From Flabesymbios commensalis (Eukaryota > Annelida > Polychaeta > Terebellida > Flabelligeridae), in NCBI GenBank assembly GCA_964017125.1, contig OZ024903.1, forward strand, positions 64,706,578 through 64,770,577: a stretch of 64,000 nt of DNA. The letters are read 5' to 3'. Below the pieces are notes generated by a model. The model saw only the letters and a program-made list of their open reading frames with translations, had not been told where the DNA came from and did no database searches. This document shows, piece after piece, positions 48,287-60,705 of this stretch (the first letter of the stretch is position 1; every line of letters starts with the position of its first letter). The position numbers were made by a program, and so were the translations under genes.

Positions 48287-50521
48287 CAATCATCACGTCC
48301 CATAGACGACCATGGATCACCACGCCATACAGACCAGACGACCATGGATCACCACGTCACATAGACGACTATAGATCACCATGTCACATAGACGATCATA
48401 GAAAACCACGTCACATAGATGACCATGGATCACCACGTCACATAGATAACCATGGATCACCACGTCACATAGACGACCATAGATCAACACGTCACATGGA
48501 TCACCATGGATCACCACCTCACATAGACGACCATAGAAAACCACGTCACATAGACCACTATGGATCACCACGTCACATAGACGACCATAGATCAACACGT
48601 CACATGGATCACCATGGATCACCACGTCACATAGACGACCATGAATCACCACGTCACATAGATGAATATGGATCACCACGTCACATATGCCACCATGGAT
48701 CACCACGTCACATAGATGTCCATGGATCACCACGTCACAGATGACCATGGCACACCACGTCACATAGACCACCATGGATCACCACGTCACATAGACGACC
48801 ATAGATCAACACGTCACATGGATCACCATGGATCACCACGTCACATAGACGACCATAGAAAACCACGTCACATAGACCACTATGGATCACCACGTCACAT
48901 AGACGACCATAGATCAACACGTCACATGGATCACCATGGATCACCACGTCACATAGACGACCATAGAAAACAACGTCACATATACCACTATGGATCACCA
49001 CGTCACATAGACGACCATGGATCACCACGTCACATAGATGACCATGGATCACCACGTCACATAGACCACCATGGATCACCACGTCACATAGATGTCCATG
49101 GATCACCACGTCACAGATGACCATGGATCACCACGTCACATAGACCAATATGGATCACCACGTCACATAGATGACCATGGATCACCACGTCAGATAGACC
49201 ACCTTGGATCACCACGTCACATAGATGACCATGGATCACCACGTCACATAGACCACCATGGATCACCACGTCACATAGACCACCATGGCTCACCACGTCT
49301 CATAGACGACCATGGATCACCACGTCACATAGACCACCATGGATCACCACGTCACAGATGACCATAAATCACCACGTCACATAGACCACCAAGGATCACC
49401 ACGTCACATAGATGACCATAGATCACCACGTCACATAGATGACCATGGATCACCACGTCACATAGATGACCATGGATCACCACGTCACAGATGACCATAA
49501 ATCACCACGTCACATAGACCACCAAGGATCACCACGTCACATAGATGACCATAGATCACCACGTCGCATAGATGACCATAGATCACCACGTCACAGATAA
49601 CCATAGATCACCACGTCACATAGACCATCATGGATCACCACGTCACATAGATTACCATGGATCACCACGTCACATAGACCACCATGGATCACCACGTCAC
49701 ATACCACAATTGATCACCACGTCACTCAGACCACCAAGGATCACCACGTCACATAGATGACCATGAATCACCACGTCATATAGATGACCAAAGATCACCA
49801 CGTCACATAGACCACCATGGATCACCACGTCACATACCACAATTGATCACCACGTCACATAGACCACCAAGGATCACCACGTCACATACATGACCATGAA
49901 TCACCACGTCACATAGATGACCAAAGATCACCACGTCATACAGACGACCATGGATCACCACGTCACAGACCACCATTAGTCACCACGTCACATAGACCAC
50001 CATGGATCACCACGTCACATAGATGACCATGAATCACCACGTCACATAGACCACCATGGATCACCACGTCACATAAATAACCATGAATCACCACGTCACA
50101 TAGATGACCATGGATCACCACGTCACATAGATGACCATGGATCACCACGTCACATAGACCACCATGGATCACCACGTCACATAGATGACCATGGATCACC
50201 ACGTCACATAGATGACCATGGATCACCACGTCACATAGACCACCATGGATCACCACGTCACATAGATGACCATGGATCACCACGTCACATAGACCACCAT
50301 GGATCACCACGTCACATAGACCACCATGGATCACCACGTCACAAAGATGACCATGAATCACCACGTCACATAGACCACCATGGATCACCACGTCACATAG
50401 ATGACCATGGATCACCACGTCACATAGACCACCATGGATCACCACGTCATATAAACGATCACGGATCACCACGTCACATTGATGACCATGAATCACCACG
50501 TCACATAGACCACCATGGATC
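48287..50521. repeat. 27-base satellite array, about 80 units
   Basis: The unit is GACCATGGATCACCACGTCA plus CATAGAT or CATAGAC. Because 27 is nine codons, long frames run through on both strands (9-residue repeats such as DDHGSPRHI on plus and CDVVIHGGL on minus). These are repeat artefacts. A unit lacking two bases (CACAGATGACC) recurs at about 48736, 49112, 49353, 49486 and 49592. The first two are 376 bases apart, with matching variants before them, showing a higher-order duplication. Confidence 0.95.
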
Positions 50522-50524
50522 GCG

Positions 50525-51300
50525 TTAGCACACATACCATCAACAGTTACGTCATAGAAAACAACAGACAACAGACTGACATATGGCAGACGCCCCCGGG
50601 CGGAGCGACAGAAAACGCTAGTGTTCTTTCTCTGCGTTCAGAACATACCTGATTCTCTAACATAAGCTTTCACTTTGATCTTGGCGCCAGTCTATGGGCA
50701 TCCCGCAGTGTTCCACCTACTTCTCAGTGTCCAGGTATAGCGTTAATGGATCTGTCCGTTCGCGTCAAAGACGCCCTTTACGACAATCCTGCTACAAGAA
50801 ACAAAGTCTGCAGAACCCAGCCTATGTACAAGAAAAAGCAAGCCATGGTCGCGTGAAAGCAGCAGACATTTCAGCCATGAAGACAAGCCGACGGGTGAAA
50901 AAAATTGCGGGGGGGGGGGAGTCACTGAGGTGGGACACCCCGATCCCCGACCCGGAAACACCCGAGTCTGCACGAAGGGGTGCTGCCGTCTCTGACGCCC
51001 CTGGCTGGGAGGCTTTCAGGATTGGGTGTGTCCATCAAGAGATCCATCAGCCCTTACGGCAGGCTACGACACTGTGGGGACAGCGGCCAATAACCAAAAC
51101 CACCTTCTCGGTACCAGAACGTCCCGCTTCTAAATTGTGTGTTCCAATGACCGGTGGTTCTCTGATCTCGGAATCAACCACAGTATTAGAGGCTGCGGAG
51201 ATGTCAGGATCTGAGATAGACTACATGCAGAGTCCTGTGATCAGCAATGATTGCAGGGCGTCCGACACGCATTCGAGAGATCTGAAGAGAACGATAAGGC
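50525..51300. other. GC-richer stretch with unrecognised frame
   Basis: A 230-codon plus frame runs 50694-51386, beginning MGIPQCSTYFSVSRYSVNG. It shows no recognisable domain and passes through the hairpin at 51309. Overlapping minus frames of about 100 codons also exist. A G-run lies at 50910. Relic or chance is more likely than a gene. Confidence 0.2.
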
Positions 51301-51308
51301 TGCATCAA

Positions 51309-51365
51309 GGACAAGACGCCGGTTTGCTGTTGGGCCAACGTGGCCCAACACCAAACCGGCGTCCT
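51309..51365. repeat. Hairpin-family palindrome, GACGCCGGTTTG variant
   Basis: GACGCCGGTTTGCTGTTGGGCC pairs with GGCCCAACACCAAACCGGCGTC around AACGT. Confidence 0.88.
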
Positions 51366-51639
51366 GCTCTGACCGGATTGATGTAATACAGTGGCGTCCC
51401 GGAGCAGGAGAGATCGGGATGGGAGGTGGCACCCCCTGGCCTGCCCGGGCGTCCCGCCAGCAGTAAGGGGCACACCAGCGCAGCAGGATGTCCAGCCACC
51501 CGTCCACCAGTACCTCTTTATCATTCCTGTCCCCACAATAGCCCACTATGACAGAGAGAAAGCAGACCCGACGAGAAGAACACTGTGCTTAATAAGCACT
51601 GCGTCTCCCGTCATATCATGTCCTCCTCGGTCAATGCCT

Positions 51640-52610
51640 CGTTGATCTTTGACACGAAACTAACACTCATCCAACACACGTCAACACACGAATGTATTTC
51701 GACGATATCTAAATTAATTCTAAACTAATTTACATGAAAAATTCCAACCACTATTTTCCACCTATTCACTACCCTGAGAATGTCAATAAAAATATTGTAC
51801 AGTATAAAGGTTAGTCTACGCCCTCTATAAACCCATTTATTTCGTCTGAGAATTTCATTACATCATGTCAAATGGCGATACCTACTAAAAGTTCACAATC
51901 ATCAGGGTAGTCGCCGCATGAATACTATGTGTAAAATTGCATGAAAATTGGTTGAGGGAATTTTGATTGGGAAATCGACGAAAGTCATTCACCCTGGTTA
52001 ATTTGAATCCGGGCATAGATTTTTTTTCTATCAAGCAAACAAGAATTTGATAACATCAAACTACCAATATAACATGTAGTAGTGTTTTATTGTATAAACG
52101 CACTCACTATGACATGCAGTAATGTTTATTTTTATAAAAGCACTATATAACAGGCGACTTCTATATATCACCGAAGGATATGTTGAAACTGAGAATGAAT
52201 GTTTGTCAAGATAAAAAACCGTTCTAATTCTTCAAAGGTAGAGGGTGTGTGATCAGAGAGAACCTCATTGTCCCTAGCATTTCAGCACCTCATTTTTAGC
52301 AATCAATGCGACTATTAGTTCTTTTTATTGTCTCTGTTTTACAAAATAGTAGGCCTATTTAATTATTGGACATATTGAAATGTTGGTGCAATACTAAACC
52401 CGATGAAGGCACGGATAAACTAACTATATACGTAGACGGTGACCTGGATGAGGATGGTGATGGTAGCAGTGAAATAATACCAAGATCAGTATTCCAGGCA
52501 TAACACTATACCTGTAAATTACAATAAAGGACACATTTTGCAGCTAACGCAACACCAGCCATATTAGCTAACGTCTACAGCAAGATTGAATTGAGGTTCT
52601 ACATATTCTC
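51640..52610. other. AT-rich non-coding stretch
   Basis: Nothing recognised. Confidence 0.4.
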
Positions 52611-52619
52611 TGAGCACAT

Positions 52620-52695
52620 CGTCCCCTCGGAGCTAAAGGATCCTATCTGCCACTCTAACGAGTGTCAGATAGGATCCTTTAGCTCCGAGTCGACG
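52620..52695. repeat. Hairpin B family, copy 2 (inverted relative to 30921)
   Basis: Arms begin CGTCCCCTCGGAGCTAAAGG and are closed by a TAAC loop. A possible 4-base duplication ACAT flanks it (52616-52619 and 52696-52699). Confidence 0.92.
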
Positions 52696-52699
52696 ACAT

Positions 52700-53550
52700 A
52701 CCTGCTGTTGTTGGTATCTGTTGTTGGGAGTTTATTCTGTAAACATGGTAAATGTCTTACTACGAAACGAGAATTTTGCATTTAGAATTAGATTCATTTA
52801 AAGGGACTAGCCCAACATCTAGTTGTAGTCATGGGTGTCACAATATCAAACAAACAATTATTGAATTTTAAATTTCATTGTTAAAATACTTTAGTCTGAT
52901 AATATTTTCACAATGAAAAATGAAATTACCAAATATTAATGTTCCGGACATTTTTGGTCTTTTTGTCTACGAAAATACATTTTTGTTATTGCATGTCGCT
53001 GACGAATTTTAGAAACCATCTTCTACAAAAAAAAGATATGCAAAGTAGAGATATAATAAAAAACATCCCAGACCTGTAGCTAGTAGGTCTATACTCTTGT
53101 TGTGTCCATATTTCGGGTCTGGACATTGCGGCCAGAGTAGCGAGCTGTTGGGTCAAAGCAATGACCTGGCCTGATAACAAGCCAATTCCTATGCTCGTCA
53201 CATCACGACCAGTAGCCTATTATGTTCCCGGACAGAAAACTAGCAGACCGCCCAATCAAGATGGAATCTGCTCATGCTCGCCAATAATTGCACATCATTT
53301 TGACAGCTATACCTTTCCATTTGGCAGTAACCTCACATGGTAACAGCAATTTACAGTTCACCCCGCGCTTTTATCCACGGATCGGCCAGAACAGAAAAAA
53401 CGGGCGTATGCCTGCTTTCACTTCCTGTTATGGTCGCGGCTGTGATGTGGCTTGCTTGATATAATAGTCTTATACGGGAGAATATTTATGGGTGACGTTC
53501 ACGCAGAATCATTTCGTGCGAAGTTCCGGTGGTGCCCTCTGCGCAGGAGG
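52700..53550. other. Non-coding stretch
   Basis: No gene recognised. Confidence 0.4.
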
Positions 53551-53555
53551 TGGTG

Positions 53556-53622
53556 ACCCTGTGCTGGTTAAATGTTGGCCCAGCGTCTGGGACGCTGGGC
53601 CAACATTAAACCAGCGCAGGGT
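53556..53622. repeat. Hairpin-family palindrome
   Basis: GACCCTGTGCTGGTTAAATG pairs with its inverse at the right with two mismatches in 33. The core is CCAGCGTCTGGGACGCTGG. Confidence 0.9.
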
Positions 53623-54116
53623 CCAGACTGCCGGTCCTTCGGGTGGAGTTTTTTAATTTCCTGGTGGATGTAGCAGTGATTCTGTGATGTGGTCATCACC
53701 ATGCTGACCACATGGTCACTCTCGTTGGTCACTCTCGTTTACCTCGTGTACCACGTTAACAACCGGTTATTAAATTATCCCCACCACCTGAATATCCTAC
53801 CTTTAACAGTAAAGAAGGGGAAAAATAACAACAACTCGCTGGCTTTGGAGAACTTGTGCTTTTGACTATTCGTCCCCACCCCCTCACCCATGTGATTACC
53901 CGCACGCCTATATTGCTCGTATGTGATCTAGTGTTAATAATTAGTGTTTGTTTGATGGGCCTCTGAGCTCAGTTCTTAGAAGATATAGACACTGTGTAAC
54001 TGTTGTGTGATCCATTCATTCTTCTATCCATACAACCACCCTTCCATCCTTATTCATCCTCCCATCTATCCACCCACCCATTCATCCATATATCCACATC
54101 CATCATCCACTTCCAT

Positions 54117-54187
54117 ATTCATTCATTCATTCATTCATTCATTCATTCATTCATTCATTCATTCATTCATTCATTCATTCATTCATC
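54117..54187. repeat. (ATTC)n microsatellite
   Basis: About 17 ATTC units. The surrounding CCATCCATTC-rich tract from 54010 is a degenerate extension. Frames rich in SFIH are artefacts. Confidence 0.95.
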
Positions 54188-54189
54188 CA

Positions 54190-54960
54190 TTTATTTTAGC
54201 AAATGGAGCTACAAAAATATTATTTCAAAAAATGAAAGTGAAGAACATTTCAAGTGACAATATCGCTTATAACCGTCTTGGTAGAGATTTTTATTGATGA
54301 ATGAAATAGCGGTTCTCGTACATTCACATGATTATGTGTTTAATCAGCGGGGATGTGTTTGGTCAATAGCAAAAATGTTTCTAACAAAATTACATCCGCA
54401 AGACACACATTGAAAAGGGTGACAATTTCAATTATCTACATGTACATCTGTGTTTTAGTGATTAACACTGGCACATAATATCATTAAAATTAATTGCTAA
54501 ATGAATACTGTACATATTTTAGAGCAACATGCTAATAATGTTGTCATGGTGTTGGGCCGTTGTCGAAGATGCAGCGTTTGATAAAAAAAAGTGTCTTAAT
54601 TAGAAAAATTGCCATGCAAGAGGTCGGGGTTTTCAATTCCGTATATTTCTCATTGCTAAGCCGTCATGTGTTTGTAATCAAGCATGACTATATTCCATGA
54701 CTATGTAATCAGGTAATTGTCGCAAATCACAATACGGTTCGCTGATCCACTGAACTGGGTCAGAGAAACACTCTAAGGCAGGAGAAACCTTCAATAACTT
54801 CACCCCCCCCCCCCAATTGTGAAAACTTTATATCTTGACTTTTCCAGAGAGCATGATGTATCGAGAGCTGAATTGTTAAAATAAACCGGCTAGGGTGGAT
54901 ACGTAGTTTTAAGGGGTACTAGGCCTATTTTTACAGAGGAGACAAACTAACTACTTATGC
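54190..54960. other. AT-rich non-coding stretch
   Basis: A hairpin-family fragment near 54545-54580 and a C-run at 54804. No gene. Confidence 0.4.
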
Positions 54961-54965
54961 CTATC

Positions 54966-55050
54966 CCACCGGGCACACGACGTTGTTGCGATGTTGAATC
55001 AACGTCAATGACGTTGATTAAACAACGCAACAACGTCGTGTGCCCAGTGG
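54966..55050. repeat. Palindrome with GGGCACACGACGTTGTTGCG ends
   Basis: The left end pairs with CGCAACAACGTCGTGTGCCC at the right. The inner GAATCAACGTCA/TGACGTTGATT also pairs. Related to 6477-6546. Confidence 0.9.
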
Positions 55051-55129
55051 AATGTAACACTCGTTGCGCTCTGTCAGGTTGCCCGTGGTATAGCGTGACA
55101 CCATAGATGGCATCATAGTCTAATGTTCT

Positions 55130-55177
55130 GCAAACAGTAACTGCTCACTTTCCGAGTGAGCAGTTACTGCTGTTTGC
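55130..55177. repeat. Small hairpin GCAAACAGTAACTGCTCAC
   Basis: The 19-base left arm pairs with the right arm apart from a 3-base CTG insertion. The loop is TTTCCGA. Confidence 0.8.
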
Positions 55178-55179
55178 CT

Positions 55180-55780
55180 TTGCACGGCAGATCCATAGAT
55201 GACTTACCTATGTGTTGGGATTTGATCCAGTCAAGTCTGCCGGGAATCCCGTTACATTTCCGATGTCCTTGCCGCGCGGTGAACGCACAACGACCTACAG
55301 CGGACGCCAGTGGCTTCCGTGGCTCGTGCACTGCACTGGCTTCCGTCAAAAACAGCTCGCACAATGACAAGCTTGTCGTTGCCGGTCAGGAGATCCAAGA
55401 TGCTGCAGATTTACTGCAGCCAGGCTACGCCAGGACGCCTGCTGTGTCTTGCTCCTGCCAAGGAACTGAAAGGGGGCGTGCTTTCGTGGCAAACGTGCCA
55501 AACAAAATTGATAGACGGCTTACGACATAGTATAGGAGATTAGTTGATAGCGCTGGCGGCAGAAGAAAGGCAAGAAATGAGGCCGTGCGCCTGACAAATT
55601 GTGCGTTAAAGATCTGCACTGCCTTGGCATGCCTATCTGGTTTTCTGCATTCTGTGCTCTGGTTCTGTAACTCATGCCATCCAGCAGCAAATCTCCAATC
55701 CTCCAAACACATGCACATAACCCTCGAAGCGCTGAAATAATTTTATGCAAACCAAAGGGTTTTTAAAATCATCATAAATG
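55180..55780. other. GC-richer stretch, no gene recognised
   Basis: Overlapping frames on both strands (plus 55156-55530; minus 55425-55718) with no motif. A good minus-strand donor-like CACATAG|GTAAGTC lies near 55205, so an exon is conceivable. Confidence 0.2.
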
Positions 55781-55789
55781 TCTTAGTCA

Positions 55790-55935
55790 GCTCGTTCTGC
55801 TTCATTTGAATACTTATGTCATGGCTCTACGGCCATTATAAATATTTTAATTCTTACAGTGCGGGGATGGACTTTAGACATCAGAATCTGACGTCTATCT
55901 AAAGTCGATCCCCACGCTGTACAAGTTAAAATAAT
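55790..55935. mobile_element. TTAA MITE family 2, partial copy
   Basis: AATCATCATAAATGTCTTAGTCAGCTC through ACGGCCATTATAA to the GTGCGGGGATGGACTTTAGAC hairpin matches 58105-58265. The right end CAAGTTAAA is diverged. Confidence 0.7.
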
Positions 55936-56425
55936 ACTTCTGTACTGCTTAAATACATGATATAGCTATCAATTTCTGAGACTTTGATCGTCTATAATAG
56001 CGCATATGTCGAATGCGCTAGCGATCAACAGTTCAAGTATCAAATGTTAGCCACGTGTAGCATCAAAATAAAAACTAGATCAAAACAACATACAATGATT
56101 GCGAATCGTGCGGGTTTTTTGAGAAAAACTGAGATTGGGAGTATTTCATGATCTTCACTCGGAGCATTTCGTTCTTTCTCGCGGATCAGCCATCGCGTGT
56201 ATTGTATGACAGTTCTTGATTTACGATAAAACGACGTCCAAACCATCGTTTCAACACTAATTGGGCGCGATTTAACATTGAACCGGTTCGGTGAGTTGGG
56301 TGGCCTTCTGATTTCTATAAGAATAAGAAGGTTGTTTGTTGCTACACTTGCATTTTGTTAGCTCGGTCTGGTTTTAACAGGACCTAATCGAGGTAGATGG
56401 TACAGAGCATGTCAGTTATTATGGC
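55936..56425. other. Non-coding stretch
   Basis: Nothing recognised. Confidence 0.4.
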
Positions 56426-56431
56426 CATAAC

Positions 56432-56515
56432 ATATCGTCCCCTTGGATATGAAAGGGTGTATCTGCCACTTGGCAAAGTGGCAGATACACCCTTTCGTAT
56501 CCAAGGGGTCGATAT
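56432..56515. repeat. Hairpin B family, distant copy
   Basis: ATATCGTCCCCTTGGATATG pairs with its inverse at the right, with two mismatches in 40. It shares CGTCCCCTYGGA and ATCTGCCACT with 52620, but the middle of both arms is different. Confidence 0.88.
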
Positions 56516-56519
56516 ATAG

Positions 56520-57030
56520 ACATTGTAAACTTGTTTCACGATCAGTCCCGGTGAAAATACATCTAGATTTATAATGACACCGACCATGCAGGCCTAAACC
56601 AAAACCAGACGGCAGAACATTGCAAGCCAGTCAGTTTGGCAGGGAAAAGCAGACCTCAAGCAATATGTGTGTTCAATGTTGTTTTGCTGTTATGTGTTGT
56701 TGGGCCAACGTCACGCCACCATCTTATGTTAGCTGAGACTCGGTAGCCCGGGGTGGGTGTTTTTCCCTCCCTTACTTCATGGGCCTGGTATTAGCCTATT
56801 TACCAGCCAATGTCTACGTAAATGCCTGCTAGCACGTACGAACAGAACACCAAGTTATAAAACCTGAAATTAATCTGCATTTGCCAAGGTTTTTTGTTGA
56901 ATGCGGGATGAGTTTTATCTTGAATGAACTGAAGAAACGAGGCCCGTAAAGATCGGCTTGGGAGAGATGTGTCAGAAAAAATATTCACACTGAATGATGC
57001 TGTGTAATTATGGTGGGGCATAATCTAGGG
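56520..57030. other. Non-coding stretch
   Basis: Hairpin-family fragment at 56665-56735. No gene. Confidence 0.4.
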
Positions 57031-57031
57031 C

Positions 57032-57254
57032 TTAACCCTTTAACCACCGGTCCCGATTTTATTCGTTTTTTACATTTTTAATTAGAAACTAAACATGTAA
57101 GCTTTTAAACACGGTAAAGTTAAAATGTGACATAAATCTGCAAGATTTCTGAATCGTTGACAGTCATTATGCCAAATCTCAATAATTTCCACTCAATTGA
57201 AATTGTGGATCGCGTGAAAATTCCAATTGAATAATTTGGCGGTTAAAGGGTTAA
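57032..57254. mobile_element. TTAA MITE, copy 5
   Basis: TTAACCCTTTAACCACCGGT and GGCGGTTAAAGGGTTAA. A central deletion removes part of the GATCGCGTCAGCG hairpin. Confidence 0.85.
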
Positions 57255-58054
57255 TTATTGCTCTAAACGTTTTCGCTATATGTCTCTTATGTCATAAAAT
57301 CATAGAGAATAATGGGGAAATTTCGAAATAGTTGAAACCTATGAACTGTAAAATTGATTGCGTAAGATATCATGCTCCTTTCAAGTGTGGATACTGCTTC
57401 TATTGCCATTTTACAATGGTCGAGTAATTAGGCAGCATATATTAAAAAATAAAGAAGTTTTACTAGAAATAATAAACCGAAATGCTAGGTGTTCAATGAC
57501 ATTTAACATATCAAGTTTCAGAGCCTACTTTCTTCTTTTTTTTCTCCAAAAAAATATTTTTGTATTGATTAGTAACTGTTAATTTAGAAGCACATTAACA
57601 AGATATTTAGTTAAATACGTCACGATACCGGAAGTAATCTTACATCTCTCGGCGGTGGTCCCAGAAATGTACTTCTAAATATACGCAAATATCATAGTTT
57701 AGCTGCTCGTAGATGCTAAAAATGTCGTTAATGGGTCATCTTGACGACAAATCGGCTTGGCGAGTAATAACGCACTGATGGGCAAGGTCAGGTGTCAATG
57801 GAAAGGTGAATGAAAGAAAAGAAATACGGATATGAAACATGTTCTAATATTCATTGAAGCTAATTAGTTGCAAAAGTATTACAATCGAAAAATCATTTGC
57901 CGATAAACAATCTATTATTCATACTTGATTTTTTATGATGTTCAATTTAATTGTATGTATATATTTGAGATTAAGAGACGTTGTTTTTCACGTTTTATCG
58001 ACTTACTGCACAATACCTATGCGGGGATGAACCTGAAAACAAACATGTCACTAC

Positions 58055-58286
58055 TAACCCTTACAACGCTGAAATTTTATATAAACTATGCTTTTGTTCA
58101 ATTTGAAATCATCATAAATGTCTTAGTCAGCTCTTTCCGCTTCATTTGAATACCTATGTTATGGGTCTACGGCCATTATAAAAAAATTAATTCTTTCAGT
58201 GCGGGACTGTCTTTATATGTCAGAATCTGACTGCTACAGACGTCAGATTCTGACGTATAAAGACGGTCCCCGCGCTGAAAGGGTTA
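58055..58286. mobile_element. TTAA MITE family 2, fullest copy
   Basis: The left end TAACCCTTACAACGCTGA and the right end CGCGCTGAAAGGGTTA are imperfect inverted repeats. The right half is a hairpin around TCTGACTGCTACAGACGTCAGA. TTAA at the right, CTAA at the left. Confidence 0.75.
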
Positions 58287-59000
58287 AAACCAGCTACATA
58301 AGCACATAGAGTGACTAGCTGTTCATATATCACTATTGATGGCATTTAGAGAGTAAGATGAGTGTCAGTAATGAGTCCGTTTGTTAAATAATCCAGTAAG
58401 GGGGGGGGGGTATATTATTACTTGGTAAGAATCGCACGTACGGCGAATCAGGCGCATGGCTTTCTAAATATTATTAGTAATACTATTTGTTACACTAACA
58501 ACATTCAAACGTTTTGTGGACACCCCTTTTGGTGCATAAAAAAACCACTACCCTGAACAGATTTAAAATAGGGACGTACATACATTCATTTCCCCAGGAA
58601 AAAGATTCTCAAATCATTCCACTTTCCGCGCTATGTTATCATGTGTCAGTTAAACGAGTTATCGCACCACAGGGGGATGGGGAGTGGAATAATGTGGATC
58701 CAAATGATCGTGGGAAATAAAAACAGATTCAGCTTTCAGCGAAAAGGCGTTGCTGAGCACTATGGCAAAGCCATGCAATGTTGGCCCAGCGTCGATACGA
58801 GTCACCTTCTTTTAAGGCGTGTTAAGTCCTATCGGACAGGTAGACAGGCTATAAGATTTTCATCTGGAGTTTTGATCGATTGACGCTCCATATGATTACT
58901 TTTTTGAGATTTCAAATGGGGAATTATTTCCCAAAAATCTGATCAGTCAGTCAGCAGACGACAGCTGGCGTTTAGGCGGAGGTGGTGCCCCCCCCCCCCC

Positions 59001-59093
59001 CCAGAAAACAAGACACGTTTATTCAATGCTGGTTTAATGGTGGTCCACCGTCTGCGACGCTGGACCAACATTAAACCAGCATTGTTTTCTGGG
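59001..59093. repeat. Hairpin-family palindrome
   Basis: CCCAGAAAACAAG...CAATGCTGGTTTAATG pairs with CATTAAACCAGCATTGTTTTCTGGG. The left arm is about 13 bases longer, carrying ACACGTTTATT. The core is GTCCACCGTCTGCGACGCTGGAC. A C-run (58988 onward) abuts it. Confidence 0.8.
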
Positions 59094-59099
59094 CCGGGT

Positions 59100-60700
59100 C
59101 ATATCATGTTATCCTCATCACTCTCAGGAAATGATTCTGTCATCAAATCATCAAACGAGAAGCCTTTCATTTTCAGGGAACAAGAAACTCATTATGTGCG
59201 CTTCGGCCATATTGACGTCCTGACAAAACGATATTTAACCGGATATTTCCGTTTGCCCCCTTTATTAAAAACTCTATGCGTCATTTATCGGATGTGTCCG
59301 CAATTCACCAGGTTCAACAGGTTCAATATCCTTCAAGTTAACAAAGCGCAGCAAATTGTTGAAAAATGTGAGATTGACGCCTTAAATATCAGTCTAAGTC
59401 TTCTGTATGTTTTGAAACAAAAACTATACTTATAAGAAGATCCCATTGCAGATGATATATAAACGAAGCACTAGTAATGATAAAGCGCACACAACTTACC
59501 AGTTGAACGTGTTCTTATCACCAAATAAGATGACACATCTCGTTTTTTTACGCGAAACACGAAAATGAAATGAATAGAACTAAGGCCACCAGATTTGTTA
59601 GAAAACCAAAGATACTTTTTGAATCATAGATAAAATTAATTTAAATTGTGATATGTTGACAGGGACTATTATTTTATGAACTATTTATCTTGTTGGGTGA
59701 AAACTACTTGTAGAGGCCTCACATTGCGCCTGCTTAGTAGGCCCTATATATCCCAGGTGTTTACTTATGTGTTGTTTATATAGAGCCCTAATACCCTTTT
59801 ATATTGCTTTTGCAACATTGTACTTGTTATACCAATACTACAAAGATTTGTTATTACATGTATTGGACTATCTGATTGTATATAGTTCATTAAACATGAT
59901 TAAATAAACCGAATTAAATTGAATTGAATAGTTGTGCATAGTCCTGACTGCGCACACCCAAAGGTCGAAAATAATCTGTGGAAATTGCAATTGCATAAAC
60001 CTCGAACAATCGGTCACAATTGTTAGTATAAATATAGATACAACCAGAAATAGGTAAAGAGAGACTCTCTTTATCTATTTCTGATACAACACATACACGG
60101 CATTGAACTTTTCTATTGCCAGTTATCGGGACAAATGCTGTTTCCGCGCCAGACTTTCCTGCCACCGATCACAGTTAATATCGCCAAGACGCCCAATTTC
60201 CACTCAAAAGATAAAGAATGGTAAAAAAAAGTAAATTAATTATTGTTGAGACAATTATCTGCACGCTGAGGATTCTAACTGAATTAGGGATTACTGTCAG
60301 TTTCAAATAATATTACGATGGGATTGCCCTGGATACGATGAATAATGTGATGAATGGCTTACCATATCTCATCAGGCATATTAGAGAAAGAAACAATCCA
60401 TTATAAATTAACAAAATGGGCTGCCATCACAACTACAATCATTTTAGTCATCTGTTTTATTAGCAGGTTAAGTCACAGAGGCTGGGAGAGAAATGAATGT
60501 TTATATATAAAGATTTCTAAATATTTTAGTTCAAATTAAACAAATATGAGTAGTTTTCACCAAGTTGAAGTTGTGGGTCGCGATAAAAACAAAACCGCAT
60601 AATTTTGTTGAAAGTGATTTTTTTAAATTGACAATAACCAGCCCCTTGCACAACCGACTGTGTTGTTCATAAGCTTGATAAATCTATGCAAAACAATAAA
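59100..60700. other. AT-rich non-coding stretch
   Basis: 59700-59935 ends AATAAACCGAATTAAATTGAATTGAAT, which looks like a retroposed 3' end but has no coding part. A scrap of the TTAA MITE is at 60545-60606. Confidence 0.3.
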
Positions 60701-60705
60701 TTAGT

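Noticed and set aside
48287-50521. CRISPR array
   Set aside because: Units are contiguous with no unique spacers, and the genome is animal-like.
48274-50571. Several 60-230-codon frames with 9-residue repeats on both strands
   Set aside because: Product of a 27-base satellite unit divisible by three; no start context, no flanking coding sequence.
54003-54297. Frames rich in SFIH
   Set aside because: Encoded by the (ATTC)n microsatellite.
55164-55370. Minus-strand exon ending at CACATAG|GTAAGT
   Set aside because: The donor is good, but no acceptor or protein motif supports it.
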